NCBI RefSeq assembly: GCF_913063105.1
Contig: NZ_CAJXYQ010000006.1
Coordinates: forward strand, 1 to 64,000
Direction: 5' to 3'
Source: an uncultured Draconibacterium sp.
GTDB lineage: Bacteria > Bacteroidota > Bacteroidia > Bacteroidales > Prolixibacteraceae
Length of the DNA stretch: 64,000 nt
Shown: positions 17,669-26,298 of the stretch, in pieces
How positions within the stretch are numbered: position 1 is the first letter of the stretch
How the letters are laid out: each line of letters begins with the position of its first letter
The notes under the pieces: model-generated
The model's database searches: none
What the model was told of the DNA's origin: nothing
Seen by the model: only the letters and a program-made list of their open reading frames with translations
Made by a program: the position numbers and the translations under genes

Positions 17669-18400
17669 ATGACCAAAAAAATAGAAATAATACCTGCCAT
17701 CGACCTGATTGACGCCAAATGCGTGCGGCTTTCGCAAGGCGATTACAACCAGAAAACGGTGTACAACGAAAACCCGCTGGAAGTAGCAAAAATGTTTGAA
17801 GAAGCCGGAATTACACGTTTGCACCTGGTTGATTTAGATGGTGCCAAAGCCAAACACATTGTAAACTACAAAGTGCTGGAAACCATCGCCACAAAAACCA
17901 ACCTGGTAATTGATTTCGGGGGCGGTTTAAAATCAGACAAAGACCTTGAAATAGCTTTCAGCTCGGGAGCTGCCATGGTTACCGGCGGAAGTATTGCTGT
18001 AAAAGAAAAGGATACTTTTCTGAGCTGGCTGGAGAAATTTGGCTGCGATAAAATAATTCTGGGCGCCGATGCCAAAGACGGCAAAGTGGCAGTTAGTGGC
18101 TGGTTGGAAACTACAGAATTAGAAGTAATCGATTTTATTTCAAGTTTTCAGAAAAACGGCATCAGCAAAGTAATTTCGACCGATATTAGCCGCGACGGCA
18201 TGCTTAGCGGCCCGTCGTTTGAATTGTATGCCGACATTATGAACACACTGCCAACAGTGGAAATTATTGCCAGCGGTGGAATTGCTACCATGAGCGACAT
18301 ATTAAAATTAGATGAAATGGGAGTGCCGGGCGTTATTACCGGAAAAGCCATTTATGAAAATCGCATAACTTTGAAGGAAATTGAAAAGTTTATTGCGTAA
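17669..18400 (+). CDS. hisA: ProFAR isomerase
   Basis: Amadori isomerisation of ProFAR to PRFAR in histidine synthesis. It is a half-repeat TIM barrel with [15 protein letters not shown] at the N-terminus, the catalytic Asp in that strand, and the phosphate loops FGGGLKS and [12 protein letters not shown] chose the ATG at 17669 (243 residues). A TTG at 17648 would add seven residues that HisA proteins lack. It is separated from argF' by a promoter-like element. hisG, hisD, hisC, hisB and hisH are not in the window, so the pathway genes are split. Confidence 0.95.
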   Translation: MTKKIEIIPAIDLIDAKCVRLSQGDYNQKTVYNENPLEVAKMFEEAGITRLHLVDLDGAKAKHIVNYKVLETIATKTNLVIDFGGGLKSDKDLEIAFSSGAAMVTGGSIAVKEKDTFLSWLEKFGCDKIILGADAKDGKVAVSGWLETTELEVIDFISSFQKNGISKVISTDISRDGMLSGPSFELYADIMNTLPTVEIIASGGIATMSDILKLDEMGVPGVITGKAIYENRITLKEIEKFIA

Positions 18401-18412
18401 CAGCTACGCTGT

Positions 18413-18487
18413 CAATTCGAAACCTGAGGAACGAAGCTGAGAAAACTGTGGCATTAACAACAGGTTTCTCCTCGCATACTCGTCGAA
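18413..18487. repeat. Imperfect inverted repeat between hisA and hisF
   Basis: GAAACCTG (18419-18426) and CAGGTTTC (18461-18468) are exact reverse complements, with partial outer matches (GAGGA/TCCTC, TTCGA/TCGAA). The wording of the right part, ending CGTCGAAATGA, resembles dispersed intergenic repeats found in many genomes (recalled, not searched). Confidence 0.55.
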
Positions 18488-18507
18488 ATGATAAAACAAA
18501 ATAAAAT

Positions 18508-19263
18508 ATGCTTGCAAAACGAATTATACCATGCCTCGATATCCGCAACGGACAAACCGTTAAGGGAATCAACTTTGTTGACATCAAAGAAGTAGGCGAC
18601 CCGGTTGAACTGGGAGCAAAATATGCAGCCGAAGGTGCCGACGAACTTTGCTTTTTGGATATTACTGCCACACACGAAGGTCGGAAAACTTTTGTAGAAC
18701 TGGTAAAACGTATTGCAGCACACATTAACATTCCGTTTACCGTTGGAGGTGGCATTAGCGAAATTGGTGACGCAGAAAAGCTGCTGGCTGCCGGAGCTGA
18801 CAAAATATCCATAAACTCGTCGGCAGTTCGAAACCCAAAGTTAATAGACGAGCTGGCCCTGAACTTCGGAAGCCAGTTTGTGGTAGTGGCCATTGATGCA
18901 CGCGGCGACGAAAACCAACACTGGACGGTAACCGTTAATGGTGGTCGCATTCCAACCGACAAAGAACTGTTTTCGTGGGCAAAAGAAGCCGAAGACCGTG
19001 GTGCCGGCGAAATACTTTTTACATCAATGAACCACGACGGCACCAAGAATGGTTTTGCCAACAAAGAGCTGGCGAAAATGGCCGATATGCTAAAAATACC
19101 AATTATCGCATCGGGAGGAGCAGGCGCTAAAGACCATTTTGTAGATGTTTTTACCAAAGGTAAAGCCGATGCCGGGCTGGCGGCCAGTATTTTTCATTAC
19201 AACGAAATCCCGATCCCGGTTCTTAAGAAATACTTAAAAGAACAGGGCATTGTTGTTCGTTAG
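18508..19263 (+). CDS. hisF: Imidazole glycerol phosphate synthase cyclase subunit
   Basis: With HisH it converts PRFAR and ammonia to IGP and AICAR. It is a TIM barrel of 251 residues starting [20 protein letters not shown], which contains the catalytic Asp11. The second catalytic Asp is in [13 protein letters not shown] near 172-183. [20 protein letters not shown] is the phosphate-binding half. HisH, its glutaminase partner, must be encoded outside this window. Confidence 0.95.
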   Translation: MLAKRIIPCLDIRNGQTVKGINFVDIKEVGDPVELGAKYAAEGADELCFLDITATHEGRKTFVELVKRIAAHINIPFTVGGGISEIGDAEKLLAAGADKISINSSAVRNPKLIDELALNFGSQFVVVAIDARGDENQHWTVTVNGGRIPTDKELFSWAKEAEDRGAGEILFTSMNHDGTKNGFANKELAKMADMLKIPIIASGGAGAKDHFVDVFTKGKADAGLAASIFHYNEIPIPVLKKYLKEQGIVVR

Positions 19264-19346
19264 TCAATCAAAATAGTAAATTCGCAGCGCTAAAGCAGAA
19301 TTAAAAATTACGCCGGACCAAAGGCTCCGGAATTCATTCAACAGAT

Positions 19347-19964
19347 ATGAGACAGCTTACAGATATTTCGCAAATCGATTTCGAAAAAACCAATGGCCTT
19401 ATTCCTGCTATCATTCAGGATGCCGAAACACAAAATGTTTTAATGCTTGGTTACATGAACGATGAAGCTTTTTCGAAAACACAGGAAACCGGAAAAGTGA
19501 CCTTTTTTAGCCGCACCAAAAACCGTTTGTGGACCAAAGGCGAAGAATCGGGAAATTTTCTGAACCTTGTTTCAACAGCCATTGATTGCGATAACGACAC
19601 GCTGCTGATAAAAGTAAATCCGGTTGGCCCTGTTTGCCACAAAGGCGACGATACTTGTTTTGAAGAAAGCAACACCGCAAACGACATCCAGTTTCTGAGC
19701 TACCTCCAGGATTTTATCGACAAACGTAAAGCTGAAATGCCTGAAGGCTCATACACCACTTCGCTTTTTACAAAAGGTACACGAAAAATTACACAGAAGG
19801 TTGGCGAAGAAGCCGTTGAAACCATTATTGGAGCCATGGCCAACGACGATGAAAACTTTATGTACGAGGCCGGCGACCTGTTGTACCACCTTATAGTTTT
19901 GCTAACACACAAAGGTTACCGGATTGAAGATGTAGTACGCGAGCTTAAGAAAAGGCACAAGTAA
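19347..19964 (+). CDS. hisIE: Bifunctional PR-AMP cyclohydrolase / PR-ATP pyrophosphatase
   Basis: Fusion enzyme of 205 residues for two early histidine steps. The N-terminal cyclohydrolase domain (about 1-110) has MLGYMNDEAF, a metal-binding CDNDTLL near 77 and the paired Cys-His in GPVCHKGDDTCF. The C-terminal pyrophosphatase domain (about 112-205) has the MazG-like helices EEAVETIIGAMANDDENFMYEAGDLLYHLIV (described here by its EEAVE and EAGD motifs). It ends the hisA-hisF-hisIE run. A small GCCGGA/TCCGG hairpin is visible in its leader near 19312-19331. Confidence 0.95.
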   Translation: MRQLTDISQIDFEKTNGLIPAIIQDAETQNVLMLGYMNDEAFSKTQETGKVTFFSRTKNRLWTKGEESGNFLNLVSTAIDCDNDTLLIKVNPVGPVCHKGDDTCFEESNTANDIQFLSYLQDFIDKRKAEMPEGSYTTSLFTKGTRKITQKVGEEAVETIIGAMANDDENFMYEAGDLLYHLIVLLTHKGYRIEDVVRELKKRHK

Positions 19965-20128
19965 TTCCCATTTTCAGTACTTCCAAACCAAAAACCACCT
20001 AGTAAAAAAGTTTTACGCTTCACGCTGCTTTCACTTAGGTGAATGCCTGCTTTTTATATTCTATAACATGCTTATGAAACATAGTTCCATAACATAATTA
20101 TAAAACATTGTAAATAACCACTTTACAA

Positions 20129-20161
20129 TTTGGTATTTTTAATTAGTAGTCCGTAGCTTTG
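20129..20161 (+). promoter_or_regulatory. Putative promoter for the 20193 gene
   Basis: TTTG (20129-20132), 21 bases, TAGCTTTG (20154-20161): a close match to the Bacteroidota primary-sigma promoter. A start near 20168 gives a 25-base leader. Confidence 0.65.
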
Positions 20162-20192
20162 TTATATCTTCTAACTACAAAATACCGCATTT

Positions 20193-20873
20193 ATGGAAAC
20201 ATTAACCATTTGTCCTACCAGTACGGCAACTATTTTAGCGTGCCAGGAAATCGCGAAAACCTTTAAAGAAAACATTTACGAACTGTCCATTCTGCGCAAA
20301 GACTGGGATCCGGAATTTGCCACCTCGCTAAGTGTATGGATTGAGGATACGATAGACAAGCACTATATCGACAGTCTGGAAGTTCTAAAAGACGAACACT
20401 ACCGCGAATGGCATCAAATAATGGTTGAAGGGCTTCAACACCTGAAAGTACTTAGGGCTTCAATTAAAGTCGATTTCAAAAAAGACAAAGGTTTTCTTAA
20501 AGAGTTTTTTCAAAATACCGGCTATACCGACTACTTCAGCGATGCTAAAAACGGCGACCACTTAAGTCTTTTCAAGTTTCTTAAAACCTTTGCTGCCAAC
20601 CTAACAGAAAGTACAAGACAGAAAGTGGTTGAACATGGAACGCCTGATGTTTTATTTGATAAGATACTAATGTGCGCCAACCGTGTAAGTCAATTTGAAG
20701 ATTGTTTTGTGGCATTGGAAGGGGAAACTGAACTTGATAATTACGGGAAAAAAGAAGTTGCTGAGATTTATGAAACCATTCAGGATATTTGCCGTATTGC
20801 TATTGCTTATTATCAGTTTGATCCGAAAATGAGATGCAAATTCAACTATTACAAAGTGATGGTAAACCTGTAA
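20193..20873 (+). CDS. Uncharacterised soluble protein
   Basis: A 226-residue protein that I do not recognise. It has no signal peptide or membrane segment, is rich in charged and aromatic residues, and is predicted by eye to be mostly helical. There is no known catalytic motif; Cys residues are scattered (7, 16, 161, 169, about 202). It has its own promoter and a bidirectional terminator, so it is a single-gene unit and probably a real, conserved gene. Its function is unknown. Confidence 0.7.
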   Translation: METLTICPTSTATILACQEIAKTFKENIYELSILRKDWDPEFATSLSVWIEDTIDKHYIDSLEVLKDEHYREWHQIMVEGLQHLKVLRASIKVDFKKDKGFLKEFFQNTGYTDYFSDAKNGDHLSLFKFLKTFAANLTESTRQKVVEHGTPDVLFDKILMCANRVSQFEDCFVALEGETELDNYGKKEVAEIYETIQDICRIAIAYYQFDPKMRCKFNYYKVMVNL

Positions 20874-20909
20874 GGATTTTTTGTCAACTACTTAATAATT
20901 TACTTAAGA

Positions 20910-20947
20910 AAAAGCCTGTCGGTATTATTCGGCAGGCTTTTCGTTTT
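20910..20947. terminator. Bidirectional terminator
   Basis: AAAAGCCTGTCG (20910-20921) pairs with CGGCAGGCTTTT (20930-20941), one G-T pair, with T/A runs on both sides. It separates the convergent 20193 (+) and DUF4494 (-) genes. Confidence 0.85.
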
Positions 20948-20951
20948 TATA

Positions 20952-21548
20952 TTATTCTACTGCTTTCTCGCTATCGTCAGTATCAGTTTCATCAGCACCC
21001 GACTCAGTCTCAGGTTCTTCCTCAAACGGATTTACACCATCAGTAAATATCGGATTCTTCTGTTCCTCTTCGCTATTTTCTACCGGCACATAACCTTCAG
21101 GAATTTGAGCTTCCTCAGGATTATACGGAAAAACATCTACAATTGGGCTAACAGCCAACGAAGTAACAACGTATGGAATAACCAGGTATTCCAGACTTTC
21201 ATCCAGGCGGGCCAATGCTTCTTTTATATCATCGGCCATTATCAGATAATTAGTTTTTATCTTTTTCTCTTTGCCGGCATCCTCGTCAATTGTAACCAGA
21301 TTGATGGCTGCTTTAAACCACCACTCGCCATTTTCAAAAGGAAAAACTTCGGCAATACGCGACTTTTTTATGTCAACAATCTGAAACTCGCCACCGCGAA
21401 CCATCTGCTGCATTTGGCGAATAATTCTTGTTTCAGCATCGGTGTACGACACGGCATCCAATAAAAAGTTTTCGGTTACCATGTTTTCGGCTCCACTTTC
21501 AGAAACCTTCATATATTTTACTTTACTTTCAAACCAGGTCTGCATCAT
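20952..21548 (-). CDS. DUF4494 domain protein
   Basis: A 198-residue cytoplasmic protein. Residues about 1-150 match the DUF4494 family as I know it, common in Bacteroidota and of unknown function (the start WFESKVKYMK and GEWWFKAAINLVTIDE are typical). The C-terminal 45 residues are strongly acidic, a low-complexity Glu/Asp/Pro tail. Two ATGs start the frame (21548 or 21545). Upstream on the same strand is an orphan terminator, and the gene converges on the 20193 gene. Function is unknown. Confidence 0.8.
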   Translation of the reverse strand: MMQTWFESKVKYMKVSESGAENMVTENFLLDAVSYTDAETRIIRQMQQMVRGGEFQIVDIKKSRIAEVFPFENGEWWFKAAINLVTIDEDAGKEKKIKTNYLIMADDIKEALARLDESLEYLVIPYVVTSLAVSPIVDVFPYNPEEAQIPEGYVPVENSEEEQKNPIFTDGVNPFEEEPETESGADETDTDDSEKAVE

Positions 21549-21621
21549 AACAACTAATTTTTAGGGCAGCAAAAATAAACAAGCCTTTTATACTTTTCCT
21601 GCAAAGCTGTAATTTTTTTCA

Positions 21622-21653
21622 ACAAAAAAACCGGCTACAAATTGCAGCCGGTT
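21622..21653 (-). terminator. Intrinsic terminator, minus strand, without an obvious gene
   Basis: AACCGGCT (21629-21636) and AGCCGGTT (21646-21653) form an 8-base stem followed by seven T on the minus strand. It lies 118 bases beyond the amtB terminator and before the DUF4494 start, so it may end a short RNA or catch amtB read-through. Confidence 0.75.
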
Positions 21654-21772
21654 ACCGATTCTTTTAATCTAACTAAACTAACTATAAACTCCCTTGACCT
21701 TAATTAAACGTAAAACGAAATAATTGTATAGTTAATATCTTTGTTCTCTTTTTGCCAGAAGTCGTGTAGTTG

Positions 21773-21800
21773 AAAAAAGGCCCCGCCCAGCGACGGGGCC
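21773..21800 (-). terminator. amtB terminator
   Basis: GGCCCCG (21779-21785) and CGGGGCC (21794-21800) pair perfectly. On the minus strand the stem is followed by TTTTTT. It is 38 bases after the amtB stop. Confidence 0.85.
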
Positions 21801-21837
21801 ACAAACAGACAGCTACAGACTTAAAAGCTGAAGAAGA

Positions 21838-23052
21838 TTAGTTATAGGCACTCTCACCATGTTCGTAAACATCGAGTCCTTCTTCTTCAATGCGCTTAGA
21901 GACGCGCAATCCTATGGTTGCTTTTATAACCTTAAAGAGAATTAATCCTAATCCGAATGCCCATACAAATACAGCACCAACGCCAATTGCCTGAACACCT
22001 AATAAGCTTGCTCCACCGCCGTAGAATAAACCACCATCGGTAGCAAATAAACCTACTGCCAATGTTCCCCATGCACCGTTTACACCGTGTACTGAGATTG
22101 CACCAACAGGGTCGTCTACTTTTAATTTCTGGTCGATAAATTCAACACTGAAAACAAGTATAATACCGGCAATAATACCAATAATTAAAGCGCCGCCAGG
22201 GCTAACAATGTCACAACCGGCAGTAATACCTACCAACCCGGCCAATGCACCGTTTAATGCCAACGATAATGAAGGACGCTTATATTTCATCCATGAAGTA
22301 AACAGGGCAGCCATTGCACCACCGGCAGCAGCCAGGTTGGTTGTTAGAGCAATGTGTGCAATTGCAACAGCATTGTCGTTACCGGCAGCTCCCAACTGAG
22401 ATCCTGGGTTAAAACCGAACCATCCGAACCAAAGGATAAATACACCTAAGGCACCTAATACAAGGTTGTGACCCGGTATCGCTTTTGCTTTACCATTAAC
22501 ATATTTACCCATACGAGGTCCGAGAACGATAGCACCAGCTAAACCAACCCATGCACCAACAGAGTGAACAATTGTAGATCCTGCAAAATCAAGGAATCCA
22601 AGTTGATCAAGCCAACCGCCACCCCATTTCCAGTGACCAGAAATTGGATAGATAAATACGGTAATTACGATTGTAAAAATAATATACGCGCTAAATTTTG
22701 TACGCTCAGCAACTGCTCCTGATACAATTGTTGCGGCAGTAGCAGCAAACACAGTCTGGAACATTAAATCGGTTTTGTTGGCATAGTCGCCAATACCGTT
22801 ATCGTTAATAAACAAACTTGGCATTCCGATAAATCCGCCAATTGATTCGCCATACATTAAAGTATAACCAATTACCCAGAACAAAATGGCACCAACCGAA
22901 AAGTCTACCAGGTTTTTCGTTAAAATGTTAGCCGCATTCTTTTGTCTGGTAAAACCGGCTTCCACCATTGCAAATCCTGGCTGCATAAACATCACCAAAA
23001 AGGTGGCAACCAAAACCCATATATTGTTAATCGACATCGAAAGTTCTTCCAT
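21838..23052 (-). CDS. amtB: Ammonium transporter
   Basis: Inner-membrane Amt/Rh channel for ammonium, 404 residues, about 11 membrane helices. Family hallmarks are QPGFAMVEAGFTRQKN near 25-40, FQTVFAATAATIVSGAVAERTKF-type sequence near 95-115, and the His pair positions in DFAGSTIVHSVGAW and DDPVGAISVHGVNGAWG. Unlike E. coli AmtB, no cleaved signal peptide is evident. It lies 23 bases after glnB, the standard glnK-amtB pairing in which the P-II protein plugs the channel under nitrogen sufficiency. It ends at a clear terminator. Confidence 0.96.
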   Translation of the reverse strand: MEELSMSINNIWVLVATFLVMFMQPGFAMVEAGFTRQKNAANILTKNLVDFSVGAILFWVIGYTLMYGESIGGFIGMPSLFINDNGIGDYANKTDLMFQTVFAATAATIVSGAVAERTKFSAYIIFTIVITVFIYPISGHWKWGGGWLDQLGFLDFAGSTIVHSVGAWVGLAGAIVLGPRMGKYVNGKAKAIPGHNLVLGALGVFILWFGWFGFNPGSQLGAAGNDNAVAIAHIALTTNLAAAGGAMAALFTSWMKYKRPSLSLALNGALAGLVGITAGCDIVSPGGALIIGIIAGIILVFSVEFIDQKLKVDDPVGAISVHGVNGAWGTLAVGLFATDGGLFYGGGASLLGVQAIGVGAVFVWAFGLGLILFKVIKATIGLRVSKRIEEEGLDVYEHGESAYN

Positions 23053-23075
23053 GATAATTCAATTTTTTCTCGTTA

Positions 23076-23432
23076 TTATTCTTCTTTTCCTTTTATGTAA
23101 AGCGATTCATCTCCTGCTTCGCCCGTGCGGATACGGAATGATTCTTCAATTGGCAGGATAAATACTTTTCCGTCACCAATTTCTCCTGTGCGTGCAGATC
23201 CTAAAATGGCCTGAACAGTTTTGTCAACATTCTTATCACGAACAATAATGGATAATTTTATCCTTTCAATAGTACTGGTGTCGTATACAACTCCACGGTA
23301 TACTCTACCCTGGCGAGCCTGGCCAACTCCTCTAACATCCCAGAAAGAGAAGAATTCAATGCCTGCTTCATAAAGAGCATCTTTTACCTCTTCAAATTTT
23401 GTTTTGCGAATTACTGCTTCAACTTTTTTCAT
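23076..23432 (-). CDS. glnB: Nitrogen regulatory protein P-II
   Basis: Trimeric P-II signal protein (118 residues) that senses 2-oxoglutarate, ATP/ADP and often glutamine, and regulates AmtB. The N-terminus MKKVEAVIRKTKFEEVKDAL is typical. The T-loop (about 37-55) contains VYRGVVY with Tyr50 where uridylylated P-II proteins have Tyr51, plus Tyr45. GSARTGEIGDGKVFILPIE (about 78-96) is the family C-terminal signature. Genetic linkage to amtB would make it GlnK-like by function. Uridylylation cannot be decided from the sequence. Confidence 0.95.
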   Translation of the reverse strand: MKKVEAVIRKTKFEEVKDALYEAGIEFFSFWDVRGVGQARQGRVYRGVVYDTSTIERIKLSIIVRDKNVDKTVQAILGSARTGEIGDGKVFILPIEESFRIRTGEAGDESLYIKGKEE

Positions 23433-23469
23433 CTTATTTAATATTGTTTGTTTTTAAAGGATAAGATGT

Positions 23470-23496
23470 AACGAGTTCGGAATTAGCGAACTCGTT
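23470..23496. other. Perfect hairpin between porin gene and glnB
   Basis: AACGAGTTCG (23470-23479) and CGAACTCGTT (23487-23496) pair over 10 bases with a 7-base loop. The T run lies on the plus strand only, so on the operon strand (minus) it lacks a U tract. It may be a processing or partial-termination element that sets porin versus glnB-amtB levels. Confidence 0.55.
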
Positions 23497-23518
23497 TCAT
23501 TTTTTATAATATTCCGGA

Positions 23519-24208
23519 TTATAGTGAAATACCAACTACAACATGGAATGACTCATAAGATGGATTCAGGATAACTGCTCCTGACAAAGGAAGAGAAAAC
23601 GACTCCGAAAGTTTGATCTCTTTTGAAGTAGAAATTCCAATATTACAGATATCAAATCCGGCATCATCTTTCATAGAATATGCTCCGTTACCACCACCTA
23701 AGGTAATATCAACCGGACCGGCTGTTACTGCGGCTTCAACATACAAGTCGCCTGAAGCATCACCGTCTTTTCCGGCACCATCATAAAACATATATGCTGC
23801 TGAGAATGAGAATGCACCTACACCAAGTCCTACCATTGGCTCAAAAAAGTGATTGTCACCATCTGTCCACGATACTGGATCAGCTGTAGTTCCGGGGAAA
23901 TAGTAATCGGTTAAGGTAAAGCTTAAGGATGCATTTTCGCCTAAGTCAAAACCATAACTTGCATACAAGTCAGCTTCTGCTGCTTCATTATCCGAAACAC
24001 AGTACGACCCCCATGCTCCAATGGCAAAACCACCGGCACTAAATTCAACCCATGGCTGGAAGGCTGCACCTTCACCAAATTTAATACCACGCCATACATA
24101 ACTGCTGTAAATGTCTAAACCTGCATCTACCTCTTGTGCTTTTACTGTTGGTGCCGTAACGGCCACTAAAAGTAACATGCTTGCAAAAATCAGTAGTGTC
24201 TTTTTCAT
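23519..24208 (-). CDS. TorF-like putative outer-membrane porin
   Basis: A 229-residue exported protein. Residues 1-24 form a signal peptide cleaved after VKAQ. The rest alternates glycine-rich and aromatic beta strands and ends with a beta-barrel-like strand finishing VGISL. It resembles the TorF / CHP02001 family of putative porins (the early DIYSSYVWRG segment is typical). It sits directly upstream of glnB-amtB on the same strand, so it may admit ammonium or another nitrogen source across the outer membrane. That role is inferred from position. Confidence 0.75.
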   Translation of the reverse strand: MKKTLLIFASMLLLVAVTAPTVKAQEVDAGLDIYSSYVWRGIKFGEGAAFQPWVEFSAGGFAIGAWGSYCVSDNEAAEADLYASYGFDLGENASLSFTLTDYYFPGTTADPVSWTDGDNHFFEPMVGLGVGAFSFSAAYMFYDGAGKDGDASGDLYVEAAVTAGPVDITLGGGNGAYSMKDDAGFDICNIGISTSKEIKLSESFSLPLSGAVILNPSYESFHVVVGISL

Positions 24209-24584
24209 AATTGTAAATTTTAAAAGTTAAACTGCTATTATTTTATCTTCTTCTGTCGTATCCCTATTTTAAATGGTGTCTAAAAAATTTTTTATGCTTT
24301 TATTTTATATTGACCCCATTATTTTTTGTTTTCGATTCAAATTAATGCACTTTTTTTCATTCACACCCCTATTTTTTATTTTAAACACAATTCACTTAAC
24401 AAATTATTAATATCCGATGCAATATCATACCTTTTTGATATGTTTTTATCGTTTTTACTGCCGATTTTACACTTAAATACAAAATAAACAATCATAAATA
24501 TCAAATTCATTCAACATCCACATAAAACGCGAACTGAATAAAAAAGGGGTAAAAACGATAAGAAATGAGAAATACTTCCCTGAA
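24209..24584. other. AT-rich intergenic region, no gene seen
   Basis: 376 bases upstream of the porin gene and downstream of the first glycosyltransferase gene. It is strongly AT-rich, with no convincing reading frame, TAnnTTTG element, sigma-54 site or stable hairpin that I can see. It probably carries the promoter of the porin-glnB-amtB unit. Confidence 0.4.
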
Positions 24585-26228
24585 TTAGTTGAAAGCAGGG
24601 AAAATATGAACCAAGTGCATATTTTTTAAACGACTATGGCGTGTTGCAGGATTTATAAATCCCGGGGTGAATCCTGAAAGGCTACGATGTTTAAACGACT
24701 CAACCAACTCAAAACCTGCTCCGCTTTCAGCAATTTGCTGCAATCCTTCATCGTTAGTATAAATCCAAGTACTTTTTTGCCTGGTCAGGCACTTTTTCAA
24801 ATCTGCTGAATCATAGAGAAAGTATCCGGGCGTTTTTGCATAAAAAAACAATTCGCGGTGCTGCGAAAGATAGGAGTTCAACATTTCTCCTTCTTTTGCC
24901 CTATTATTAAATGTATTGCATGCAGGTATAACCGATTGGTATTTAAATACAGCCGGAAATAAATGCGCATTAATTGAAAAACTTAATGCAACTATTGCAA
25001 TTACCGACCTGAGCATTATTCTATTTATTTGGGTTTGTGGCAAGGGCAAAAGCATGGGCACCATCAAAACAATCAAGCCTCCCCAAAACAAAAAACTTTT
25101 CGACGGAAAAGCATACAGGCAAAGGCCTAATATCAACACCCACATAAATACAATAGTTATATACTGTATAACACTAAGAGCCTTTTTCATACCCCTATGA
25201 CGCTCTGATTGTAAAAAGAACACAAGCCACTTGGCTGATAAAACGGCCATAAAAGGCGACAACACCATAAAATAATGAGGCGACTGAGCCTGTGCAACCG
25301 AAATAACAATCCAGTAAGGCACAATAGCACCTAAACTATATAACTCTATACTCTTCTTTTTCAGCAGCGACTTAATTTCGAAAAACCACGATAGAAAAAA
25401 TAAAATTCCCCAGGGCAGAAAAATGTACAAGGCCGTATGGAAATAAAAGAAATAATCCACACTACTTCCTTTAATTCTTCCTGAAATACGGCCCGCATTA
25501 TTCTCCCAAAAGAAAAACCGGAGTCCTTCCCAGCCAAACTGATTATACAATCCGGTTAAACCAAGGGCGAGTATCAGTAAACAAAGCAGGACACCTGCAA
25601 CTATTTTTAAGTTAAACACATCTTTTAGGCGGCGGGTATAAATAAGATGTGCAAACACTGCAGTAACCGGAACAAAAACGCCAATTGGTCCTTTTGAAAT
25701 AAGGGCAAGGCCAATACCTAACCCCGCCAACAGCATATTAATCAACCTTTTTTGTTTAAAATAAGCCGCCAACTGCCACATGGCAAAAATTACGTTGGCC
25801 GTTAGTAACACATCGGTATGAATATCGTTGTGAAAAAGAAAATAAAATTCGGAAGTAGCCAGCATAATTGCAGCCAGCCGTGCTGTTTGCCTGCTGTAAA
25901 ATAATCGTGCAAAACGATAGGTAGAATAAATGGCAAGCACCGAGTACAAGAGCACCGGCAATTTAAAAGCAACTTCCGATGGCCCGAACAAGAAATAAAA
26001 CGGTGCAGTAATCCAAAAAAGCAACGGAGGTTTTTGAAGATAAGGCTCAAAATGAATGGTGAGATTAATCCAGTCCCCCGTTTCATAGATAATGCGGCTG
26101 ATTGCAGCATACTTACCGGCATCGCTTGTTACCGGCACAAAAAGTCCCAAAATGTAGGTTAGCATCAAAAAAACACCAATTACCAGCGATGTTATCTTTT
26201 CCCAATTAATCTTTCCGTTGTTAATCAT
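24585..26228 (-). CDS. ArnT-like membrane glycosyltransferase (GT-C)
   Basis: Polytopic inner-membrane transferase of the ArnT/PMT type, which moves a sugar from a polyprenyl phosphate to an acceptor on the periplasmic side. About 547 residues from the ATG at 26228; a longer frame to 26288 would add 20 residues without support. After the first helix come the GT-C signatures SDAGKYAAISRIIYETGDW and YLQKPPLLFW, followed by about ten membrane helices and a soluble C-terminal domain. It is last in a three-gene run on this strand. Donor sugar and acceptor are unknown; lipid A or a surface glycan is possible. Confidence 0.85.
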   Translation of the reverse strand: MINNGKINWEKITSLVIGVFLMLTYILGLFVPVTSDAGKYAAISRIIYETGDWINLTIHFEPYLQKPPLLFWITAPFYFLFGPSEVAFKLPVLLYSVLAIYSTYRFARLFYSRQTARLAAIMLATSEFYFLFHNDIHTDVLLTANVIFAMWQLAAYFKQKRLINMLLAGLGIGLALISKGPIGVFVPVTAVFAHLIYTRRLKDVFNLKIVAGVLLCLLILALGLTGLYNQFGWEGLRFFFWENNAGRISGRIKGSSVDYFFYFHTALYIFLPWGILFFLSWFFEIKSLLKKKSIELYSLGAIVPYWIVISVAQAQSPHYFMVLSPFMAVLSAKWLVFFLQSERHRGMKKALSVIQYITIVFMWVLILGLCLYAFPSKSFLFWGGLIVLMVPMLLPLPQTQINRIMLRSVIAIVALSFSINAHLFPAVFKYQSVIPACNTFNNRAKEGEMLNSYLSQHRELFFYAKTPGYFLYDSADLKKCLTRQKSTWIYTNDEGLQQIAESGAGFELVESFKHRSLSGFTPGFINPATRHSRLKNMHLVHIFPAFN

Positions 26229-26298
26229 ATCGCTTACACAGCTTTTCAAACGGCCACTACCCTTAATCCAAAATACAACAGTTGTCAACCGTTACCAT

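Noticed and set aside
18390-19157. 255-residue minus-strand frame over hisF
   Set aside because: It is the antisense of hisF, with Ser/Pro-rich composition typical of a shadow frame.
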